Below, in pieces: positions 1 through 5,984 of a stretch of 6,342 nt of DNA (its first letter is position 1; each line of letters begins with the position of its first letter). A program made the translations under genes and the position numbers. Origin of the DNA: Nitrospirota bacterium (GTDB lineage Bacteria; Nitrospirota; Nitrospiria; Nitrospirales; UBA8639); assembly GCA_003235785.1 (NCBI GenBank), contig QJYE01000437.1, forward strand, positions 1-6,342, written 5' to 3'. Below the pieces are notes generated by a model. It saw only the letters and a list, made by a program, of their open reading frames with translations, was not told where the DNA came from and did not search any database.

Positions 1-1345
1 ACTCTATGGTGTACGTGTTCTTGTTTTACTATTTAGCACCAGCCTGCTGCTAGCTTGTTTGTCCACTGGACCAGCTTCGGCCGAGGAAGCCTCCCTTACC
101 CTTCAAACCCTCATAGAAGAAGCTCTTCTGCGCAATCCGGACATTCAAGCAGCCCGTCGACGGTGGGAGGCTTCGCAAGCCATCATTCCTCAGGTGCAAT
201 CGCTGCCGGACCCCAACCTGCTCTTGGGCTACCAGCGCATGCCCATGATGGAGCCGCTGGAGGGCCCCGTCTACGGATTCAGTCAGAAATTTCCCTTTCC
301 CGGAAAACTAGGACTCAAAGGTGAAGTCGCCGCCCGGTATGCCGACCGGATTGAACAGGAGTTTCTGGCCATACAGCTCAACGTGATTTCCCGGCTGAAG
401 CGACATTATTGGGATCTCCACTTCATCCACAAGAGCATAGAGATCGTCGAGAAGAACAAACTACTCCTCATGCAATTCGAGAAGACCGCCAATGCCCGGT
501 ACAGTGTTGGAAAGACGGCACAGCAGGATGTGTTTCGTGCCCAGGTGGAACTCTCACGAGTGTTGGATCGATTGGCTGTGTTGGAACAACAAAAGGAAAG
601 TCTGCATGCCGCGATTAATCGAATACTGAACCATCCCCCGATCGGACCGCTGGGAACCCCGGAAGAAATTCGTCTCACGCCGATACTGCAAGATCTCCCG
701 GAACTGGCCAGGCAGGCGGAAGCCTTCTCGCCAATTCTCCTGGCTTCGGCCAAAAGCGTCGCTCAAGGGGAGGAATCGGTTTCCCTTGCCAGGAAGGAAT
801 ATTTTCCTGATTTCAACCTGAGTGCGTTGGGTACTCGCAATGAGCGCATTAACGAGAATGGGTACCAGATCATGCTTGGGATACAGATTCCGCTATTTTA
901 CCAAACGAAGCAGCGGGAAGGTGTCAACCAAGCCGTCGCGGATCTCTCTCGCGCACGCGAGGATCTGACCGCGACCCGGCAAGATGTGTTGTTTCAAGTG
1001 AAGGATGCGTTTGAACGAGCTCAACGGGCCAACCGATTAGTGAAGCTCGTCGGCAAAGCCATCATTCCCCAGGCCACACTTGCCCTCCAATCCGCCCAGG
1101 CTGGGTATAGCGTCGACAAAGTGGACTTTCTCACCCTCCTGAATAATTTGCTCACACTCCAGGAAAACGAGTTGGAGCTTCATGGGGAGATGGTCGAACA
1201 TGAAAAAGCAGTCGCGAGACTTGAAGAACTGACCGGAGGACCGTTAACGGTCTCAAGTCCTCCAGTTTCCCACGAAGAACATCAAAGCTTGAATCAAAGC
1301 CAATCCGCACCAAACCACGATAGCTCTGGGCCGGATAGACCATGA
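1..1345 (+). CDS. cusC: Outer-membrane efflux channel, TolC/CusC family (5' partial)
   Basis: This is the outer-membrane factor of the tripartite metal exporter: a trimeric channel through which substrate leaves the cell. The reading frame is open from base 2, so the true start is outside the window. The first visible codons form a hydrophobic signal segment ending in LLLAC, followed by PASAEE, a good signal peptidase I site. The TTG at 59 would discard this segment and is unlikely to be the start. The Cys at 56-58 could instead be a lipidation site, as in E. coli CusC, but Leu at -2 is atypical. The body shows the two-fold repeat of outer-membrane efflux proteins (PF02321): N-terminal helix with RNPDIQAARRRW, the QKFPFPGKLGLKG turn, and long helical stretches including YSVGKTAQQDVFRAQVELSR. 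About 447 residues are visible, near full family length. A polar tail of about 35 residues follows GGPL. Its stop overlaps the adaptor start. Family is certain; the cusC name rests on the neighbours. Confidence 0.93.
   Translation, partial: LYGVRVLVLLFSTSLLLACLSTGPASAEEASLTLQTLIEEALLRNPDIQAARRRWEASQAIIPQVQSLPDPNLLLGYQRMPMMEPLEGPVYGFSQKFPFPGKLGLKGEVAARYADRIEQEFLAIQLNVISRLKRHYWDLHFIHKSIEIVEKNKLLLMQFEKTANARYSVGKTAQQDVFRAQVELSRVLDRLAVLEQQKESLHAAINRILNHPPIGPLGTPEEIRLTPILQDLPELARQAEAFSPILLASAKSVAQGEESVSLARKEYFPDFNLSALGTRNERINENGYQIMLGIQIPLFYQTKQREGVNQAVADLSRAREDLTATRQDVLFQVKDAFERAQRANRLVKLVGKAIIPQATLALQSAQAGYSVDKVDFLTLLNNLLTLQENELELHGEMVEHEKAVARLEELTGGPLTVSSPPVSHEEHQSLNQSQSAPNHDSSGPDRP
1218..1259. 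repeat. Nested palindrome near the 3' end of cusC
   Basis: GACCGTTAACGGTC (1239-1252) is a perfect 14-bp palindrome, giving in RNA a 5-bp stem with a TTAA loop. It is enclosed by GACTTGA (1218-1224) and TCAAGTC (1253-1259), which are exact reverse complements. The outer stem abuts the inner one on the 3' side and leaves a 14-nt bulge on the 5' side. It falls where the conserved channel fold ends and the polar tail begins, about 90 bp before the adaptor start. Confidence 0.5.
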
Positions 1346-2574
1346 AACATTGGACGTTCTATCTCGGAATCGGTGTGCTGATTGTCGGTGGCGTGGTCGG
1401 GACTTACTGGTTCCTCAGCCAAGAGCCGGCGCATGTTTCTCCCAAGCCTTCAGAAGAGACAACCGCTCCAGGGTCTGCCGGACAAGATACGGAACAAAGA
1501 CCACTACATGAACATCAGGATTCAGGTCCGATTTCCGAATCACAGACACCACCCATGCCCAATATGCTCACCATTGCCCCTGAACGCTTGCAAACCATCG
1601 GCGTGCGATTTGAGGAAGTCGCCCACCGTCCGCTGGCCCAGAGTATTCGCACCGTGGGACGGGTTGAAATCGACGAACGTCGGTTGGCGAGGGTGAATAT
1701 CAAATTCGAAGGATGGATTGAGGAATTGTCTGTGAGTGCCATCGGGGATCATGTCAAACAGCACCAGATCCTTTTCACGATTTACAGTCCAGACCTTGTC
1801 GCGACGCAAGAAGAGTACTTGTTGGCCCTTCAAGGTATTCGAGACCTGGGCAAAAGCGAATTTCAAGAAGTTGCCCGAGGAGCCAAGGATCTGCTCGAGG
1901 CCACACGACGGCGGTTCCAGTTCTGGGATATCACGGAGGATCACATTCAGGATCTTGAACGAACGGGGGAAGTCTTGCGGACGTTACCCATTCACTCCCC
2001 TATCACGGGAACCGTCCTTAAGATGGAGGCCCGCGCCGGAACGCATGTCACACCCGGAACAGAACTCTACATGATTGCCAATTTGTCGCAGGTCTGGATC
2101 ATGGCGGATATTTACGAATATGAATTGCCATTGATCCGTCTCGGCCAACAGGCCACAGTCACGCTCTCCTATGATCCTCAAACCCAACTGGTCGGGTCAT
2201 TGGGGTTCATCTATCCCACCTTAGACCCCCAAACCCGTACCGCCAAGGTTCGGTTTGAGGTCAATAATCCAGGCGAAAAGCTGAAACCCGGCATGTACGC
2301 CAATGTGGAACTCACGATTCCCTTGGGACGCCGGCTGGCCATTCCGCGTGATGCCGTGCTGGAAACGGGGGAACGACAGGTCGTGTTCATTCATCATGGA
2401 GGAGGCAAGCTGGAATGGCGTGATGCGAAGCTTGGGGTACAGGCGGGAGAATGGGTGGAAGTCCTGGAGGGAGTCAAGGACGGAGACCATATCGTGACAT
2501 CAGCCAATTTTTTGATTGACTCCGAAAGTCAATTGAAGTCTGCCATCCGTGGTATGAGGGGCATGAAACATTAA
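1342..2574 (+). CDS. cusB: RND periplasmic adaptor subunit, CusB-like (membrane fusion protein)
   Basis: This 410-residue adaptor links the inner-membrane pump to the outer-membrane channel in the periplasm. Residues 4-25 form a hydrophobic N-terminal anchor or signal. Residues 26-75 are a polar, Pro-rich linker with HEH at 56-58 and PPMPNM at 71-75. The barrel-sandwich (lipoyl) halves follow: GRVEIDERRLARVNIKFEGW near 106-125 with a GDHVKQHQ turn, and PIHSPITGTVLKMEARAG near 216-233. Between them, about 152-210 is the helical hairpin. The beta-barrel spans about 250-327, with LDPQTRTAKVRFEV and KLKPGMYANVEL. The membrane-proximal domain runs to the C-terminus and contains IPRDAVL. There is no Cys-containing heavy-metal-binding domain (YTCPMHP type) as in many homologues, and the N-terminal methionine cluster of E. 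coli CusB is reduced at most to M72 and M75. The ATGA overlap with the upstream gene and a poor Shine-Dalgarno point to translational coupling. The family call is firm; metal identity comes from the pump. Confidence 0.94.
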   Translation: MKHWTFYLGIGVLIVGGVVGTYWFLSQEPAHVSPKPSEETTAPGSAGQDTEQRPLHEHQDSGPISESQTPPMPNMLTIAPERLQTIGVRFEEVAHRPLAQSIRTVGRVEIDERRLARVNIKFEGWIEELSVSAIGDHVKQHQILFTIYSPDLVATQEEYLLALQGIRDLGKSEFQEVARGAKDLLEATRRRFQFWDITEDHIQDLERTGEVLRTLPIHSPITGTVLKMEARAGTHVTPGTELYMIANLSQVWIMADIYEYELPLIRLGQQATVTLSYDPQTQLVGSLGFIYPTLDPQTRTAKVRFEVNNPGEKLKPGMYANVELTIPLGRRLAIPRDAVLETGERQVVFIHHGGGKLEWRDAKLGVQAGEWVEVLEGVKDGDHIVTSANFLIDSESQLKSAIRGMRGMKH

Positions 2575-2580
2575 GGAGCC

Positions 2581-2655
2581 TGAAAAGTAAGAAGGGAAAA
2601 ATAGGGAATGTGATTGGGAGGAACGGCAATGGGTTTCCATGTTCCTTACTTTTCA
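2581..2655. repeat. 11-bp inverted repeat in the cusB-cusA spacer
   Basis: TGAAAAGTAAG at 2581-2591 is the exact reverse complement of CTTACTTTTCA at 2645-2655, with 53 bp between. Inside, AGGAAC (2619-2624) pairs with GTTCCT (2641-2646) and ATGG (2629-2632) with CCAT (2637-2640) around a GTTT loop, leaving a GGCA bulge. The two structures share bases 2645-2646, so they partly compete. There is no T-run after either hairpin, so this is not a standard intrinsic terminator. It could be an mRNA stability or dosage element between adaptor and pump, or the remnant of a small dispersed repeat. Confidence 0.65.
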
Positions 2656-2678
2656 CTTCTCACGTATAACGGGTAATC

Positions 2679-5600
2679 ATGGTTTCCTACATCATTGAAT
2701 TCAGCGCCCGGAATCGCTTCATCGTCTTTCTCATCCTCTTTGGATTGGCCTCAGCCGGATTCTGGGCCATGAAGCAGATTCCCGTCGATGCGGTCCCCGA
2801 TCTTTCAGATACGCAGGTGATCATTTATACCAAGTGGCCGGGCCGTTCGCCTGATCTGGTTGAGGATCAAATTACCTATCCCATCGTGACCGCTCTCCTT
2901 TCCGCACCGAATGTCACCGTGGTGCGAGGCTTCTCCGACTTTGGATTCTCGTATGTCTATGTCTTATTCAAGGACGGCACGGATATGTATTGGGCCCGTA
3001 GCCGAGTCCTGGAATACATGAACCAACTGGCGGGCCGACTACCGAACGGTGTCACCCCTCAATTGGGCCCGGACGCGACCGCAGTCGGCTGGGTCTTTGA
3101 ATATGCCTTGATCGACGAAACCGGACAGCAGGATTTGGCAACCCTCCGATCGTTTCAGGACTGGTACCTTCGGTATTGGCTCTTGGCTGTCGATGGCGTG
3201 GCCGAGGTCGCCAGCGTCGGAGGCTTTGTCAGGCAATACCAGGTGAATCTGGATCCAACCAAGGTCCAGGCCTACAACCTTTCTCTCCCGCATATCATCG
3301 AAACCATCCGGATGAGCAACAATGATTTCGGAGGACGGGTCGTGGAGTTTTCAGGGGTGGAATATATGATAAGGGGGCGGGGCTATTTATCGTCGGTGGC
3401 AGACATCGAACAGATTGCCATGGGGGTCAGTCCCCATGGGACTCCCATCCTGTTACGTGATGTGGCCACCGTCACCTTGGGACCCGATATGCGACGGGGA
3501 TTGGTGGAACTGGACGGCCAAGGCGAAGTGGTGGGAGCCATCGTCCTCATGCGATTCGGGGAAAATGCGCTCACCGTCACCGAACGGATCAAGGCCAAAC
3601 TCAAGGAGTTGGAGTCGTCCATGCCTCCGGGGGTGAAGGTCGTGACGACATACGATCGGAGCGGACTCATTCATGAATCCATCGCGACGGCGACCGAAAA
3701 TCTCCTTGAAGAACTCATTGTGGTCAGTGTGCTGATCGTTGGGTTCCTGCTGCATCTTCGATCGGCCCTGCTTCCCATTCTCACGCTTCCGTTGGCAGTG
3801 TTACTAGCCTTCATTCCCATGTATCTGATGGACATCGGCATGAACATCATGTCCATCGGGGGGATTATCGTGGCCATCGGGGATATGGTCGATGCCGCCA
3901 TTGTCATGGTCGATAACGCCCATAAGCGGTTAGAAGAATGGGTCAAGAACGGCCAGATAGGCGACCGAACCCAGGTCTTGATCGACTCGGCCAAGGAGGT
4001 GGGTCCGGCCATTTTTGCCTCCTTACTCGTGATTGCCATTGCCTTCATGCCAGTCTTCACGCTGGAAGGGCAGGAGGGGGGATTATTCAAACCCCTGGCG
4101 TTCACTAAAAACTTTGCCATTGCCATGAGCGCCATACTGGCGATCACGCTCATTCCCGCGTTGCTGCCATTGCTGGTACGAGGCCGGATCATCCCCGAAC
4201 GCCGGCATCCAGTCAGTCTGGGGTTACAGAAGCTGTATGCGCCGATGTTACGCCTCGTCTTACGATACCGGGCCCTCATGATTATCCTGGCAATCTTACT
4301 GACGATCACCGTGTTCCCGGCGTTTCAACGAATGGGATCTGAATTTATGCCTCCACTCTATGAAGGTACCATTCTCTATATGCCCAACACGCTTCCGGGG
4401 ATTTCGGTGACCCAGGCCTCGATGTTGCTCCAAGAAATGGACCAGAAGCTGAAAGCCTTCCCCGAAGTGGAGCAAGTGTTCGGGAAGGCCGGGCGTGCCG
4501 ATACTTCGACCGATCCGGCCCCGTTCAGCATGATGGAAACCGTGGTCACCCTCAAACCGAAAGATCAGTGGAGAGCGGGCGTCACCTATGAGAGCCTTGT
4601 GGATGAAATGGATGGGGCTCTGCAATTCCCGGGCGTCACCAACACGTGGACCATGCCTATCAAAGGCCGGCTGGATATGCTGACCACCGGAGTGCGCACC
4701 CCGGTCGGGGTCAAAATTTTCGGTCCGGATCTTCAGGAAATTGAAAAAATTGGCACACATCTCGAAACGGTCTTGAAAGACGTGCCCGGCACACGGAGCG
4801 TCTATGCTGAACGGGTGTCGGGTGGGTACTTTTTGGATTTCGATATTAAACGAGAAGAAATTGCCCGATATGGGCTCACAGTCAGGGACGTTGGCCAAAT
4901 CATCGAATCCGCCATCGGAGGCGTCAACATCGATACCACCATTGAAGGACGAGAGCGGTATCCGATCAATGTCCGATATTTGAGAGAACTTCGCGATACC
5001 CCGGAAAAGTTGCGCCGTGTACTGGTAAGCACCCCGACTGGGACGCAAGTGCCGTTAGCCCAATTGGCAACACTACGATTTGTGAGCGGTCCACCCATGA
5101 TCCGTGACGAGGATGGCATGCTGGCCGGGTATGTGTATGTCGACATGACCGGCCGGGATGTGGGGAGTTACGTAGAGGATTTGAAACAAGTGGTCCAGGC
5201 CAGGGTGACACTTCCTCAAGGATATCGACTGACATGGTCAGGGCAGTATGAATTTATGGAGCGGGTTCGGGAGCGACTCTTTATTTTTGTGCCTCTGACC
5301 ATCGCCATCATTTTTATTCTGTTCTATTTTGTCTTTCAGTCCGTGGCAAAAACTCTCATGGTCATGCTGGGCGTGCCGCTCTCCCTCGTGGGCGCAGTCT
5401 GGTACATGGTCTGGTTGGACTACAACATGAGTATCGCCGTCTGGGTGGGGATCATCGCGTTGGCTGGCGTCGCCGCCGAAACCAGCGCGGTCATGGTGAC
5501 CTATCTCGACGAAGCGCTCAAACGTCGTCGCAAGGCCAATCGCCTGCAATCCTTGGAGGATCTGATCGAGGCGGTCCAGGAAGGGGCGGTTGAGCGGATT

Positions 5601-5816
5601 CGGCCCATGGCCATGGCGGGCCTAGCCAATATTCTGGGGTTGATCCCGGTGATGTGGGCCACCGGCACGGGAGCGGATGTCATGAAACGCCTGGCCGCCC
5701 CCATGGTTGGCGGCGTCGCATCAGCCATGCTCCTGACCCTCTTCGTCATTCCGGCCATTTACACGATTTGGTTTTGGCACACAGACCTTAAAAAGCCTCC
5801 CACAAAACAGCAATAG
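2679..5816 (+). CDS. cusA: Heavy-metal RND efflux pump, CusA-like (Cu(I)/Ag(I) type)
   Basis: This is the proton-driven inner-membrane pump of the complex. Its 1045 residues match E. coli CusA (1047). An in-frame stop 12 bp upstream fixes the ATG, and MVSYIIEFSARNRF is the usual family N-terminus. The layout is TM1 near 13-30, the first periplasmic domain to about 340, TM2-TM7 between about 343 and 548, the second periplasmic domain to about 865, and TM8-TM12 to about 1032. By-eye alignment with E. coli CusA gives the three-methionine metal site as M568 (LYMPNTLPG), M618 (FSMME) and M667 (LDMLTTG). The TM4 motif GDMVDAAIVMVDN (401-413) keeps M403, D405 and M410. M271, M391 and M1002 are also kept, as is E934 (VAAE). 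Differences are I481, L496 and N750 where E. coli has M486, M501 and M755; M977 in place of K984; and D412 in place of Glu. The Shine-Dalgarno is weak (GGG, 5 nt before ATG). Cu(I)/Ag(I) is the best substrate guess. Confidence 0.95.
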   Translation: MVSYIIEFSARNRFIVFLILFGLASAGFWAMKQIPVDAVPDLSDTQVIIYTKWPGRSPDLVEDQITYPIVTALLSAPNVTVVRGFSDFGFSYVYVLFKDGTDMYWARSRVLEYMNQLAGRLPNGVTPQLGPDATAVGWVFEYALIDETGQQDLATLRSFQDWYLRYWLLAVDGVAEVASVGGFVRQYQVNLDPTKVQAYNLSLPHIIETIRMSNNDFGGRVVEFSGVEYMIRGRGYLSSVADIEQIAMGVSPHGTPILLRDVATVTLGPDMRRGLVELDGQGEVVGAIVLMRFGENALTVTERIKAKLKELESSMPPGVKVVTTYDRSGLIHESIATATENLLEELIVVSVLIVGFLLHLRSALLPILTLPLAVLLAFIPMYLMDIGMNIMSIGGIIVAIGDMVDAAIVMVDNAHKRLEEWVKNGQIGDRTQVLIDSAKEVGPAIFASLLVIAIAFMPVFTLEGQEGGLFKPLAFTKNFAIAMSAILAITLIPALLPLLVRGRIIPERRHPVSLGLQKLYAPMLRLVLRYRALMIILAILLTITVFPAFQRMGSEFMPPLYEGTILYMPNTLPGISVTQASMLLQEMDQKLKAFPEVEQVFGKAGRADTSTDPAPFSMMETVVTLKPKDQWRAGVTYESLVDEMDGALQFPGVTNTWTMPIKGRLDMLTTGVRTPVGVKIFGPDLQEIEKIGTHLETVLKDVPGTRSVYAERVSGGYFLDFDIKREEIARYGLTVRDVGQIIESAIGGVNIDTTIEGRERYPINVRYLRELRDTPEKLRRVLVSTPTGTQVPLAQLATLRFVSGPPMIRDEDGMLAGYVYVDMTGRDVGSYVEDLKQVVQARVTLPQGYRLTWSGQYEFMERVRERLFIFVPLTIAIIFILFYFVFQSVAKTLMVMLGVPLSLVGAVWYMVWLDYNMSIAVWVGIIALAGVAAETSAVMVTYLDEALKRRRKANRLQSLEDLIEAVQEGAVERIRPMAMAGLANILGLIPVMWATGTGADVMKRLAAPMVGGVASAMLLTLFVIPAIYTIWFWHTDLKKPPTKQQ
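3418..3439. repeat. Strong intragenic hairpin in cusA
   Basis: CCATGGGG (3418-3425) and CCCCATGG (3432-3439) are exact reverse complements. In RNA an extra G-U pair would leave a UCAG tetraloop on a 9-bp, GC-rich stem. It encodes the turn around MGVSPHG (residues 248-254) in the first periplasmic domain. It may only reflect Gly/Pro codon choice, but it is the strongest short stem I noticed inside the pump gene. Confidence 0.55.
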
Positions 5817-5827
5817 AACCAGGCGGA

Positions 5828-5853
5828 GATGTTTTTGCCGGATGTTTTTACCG
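5828..5853 (+). repeat. Adjacent 13-bp tandem repeat after cusA
   Basis: GATGTTTTTGCCG (5828-5840) is followed immediately by GATGTTTTTACCG (5841-5853), matching at 12 of 13 bases. It starts 12 bp after the pump stop codon. The copies contain T5 runs, but no stable stem precedes them, so a terminator is not supported. A slippage duplication or a paired binding site are both possible. Confidence 0.7.
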
Positions 5854-5933
5854 AATGAGTACAACTGACTTTTCCTTAACCGTTCTAAGAAAAGAGGGCG
5901 ACTCTCCAGTATGCAAGACCTAGCACATTCGGA

Positions 5934-5943
5934 TGAACGTTCA
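5934..5943. repeat. 10-bp perfect palindrome upstream of the lipoprotein gene
   Basis: TGAACGTTCA is self-complementary and lies about 40 bp before the lipoprotein ATG. Its size and position fit a small dimeric-regulator half-site pair, but no -10/-35 promoter that I trust accompanies it, and a palindrome of this size can arise by chance. Confidence 0.3.
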
Positions 5944-5965
5944 GGAATGGAAAACCCACATTGCC

Positions 5966-5973
5966 AAGGAAGG
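5966..5973 (+). promoter_or_regulatory. Ribosome binding site deciding the lipoprotein start
   Basis: AAGGAAGG is the only good Shine-Dalgarno-like run ahead of the lipoprotein frame. It sits 11 nt before ATG 5985 and 8 nt before an in-frame TTG at 5982. A GAATGG/CCATTC pair (5945-5950 and 5974-5979) flanks it and would place it in the loop of a weak 6-bp stem, so modest structural control is conceivable but unproven. Confidence 0.5.
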
Positions 5974-5984
5974 CCATTCGATTG

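Noticed and set aside
2474..2656. 60-codon minus-strand frame covering the cusB-cusA spacer
   Set aside because: The hydrophobic FLPITFPIFPFLLF run comes from the purine-rich spacer read backwards; there is no Shine-Dalgarno or conserved feature.
3671..4309. 212-codon open frame on the minus strand inside cusA
   Set aside because: It is antisense to the TM2-TM7 region of a clearly conserved pump; its Met/Ser/Ile-rich content mirrors the opposite strand and no family is recognisable.
4296..5048. 250-codon open frame on the minus strand inside cusA
   Set aside because: It lies opposite the second periplasmic domain, has no recognisable domain or ribosome binding site, and is explained by codon bias of the real gene.
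2679..5816. Reading the pump as a CzcA-type Zn/Co/Cd exporter
   Set aside because: TM4 has MVDAAIVM rather than the DFG...DGAV pattern, and the three-methionine copper/silver site is complete.
5888..5906. Possible terminator hairpin AGAG/CTCT after cusA
   Set aside because: Only 4 base pairs around a 5-nt loop, and no T-run follows.
5855..5923. 22-codon ORF MSTTDFSLTV... in the spacer
   Set aside because: Too short, with no Shine-Dalgarno (the preceding sequence is the 13-bp tandem repeat) and no sign of conservation that can be judged here.
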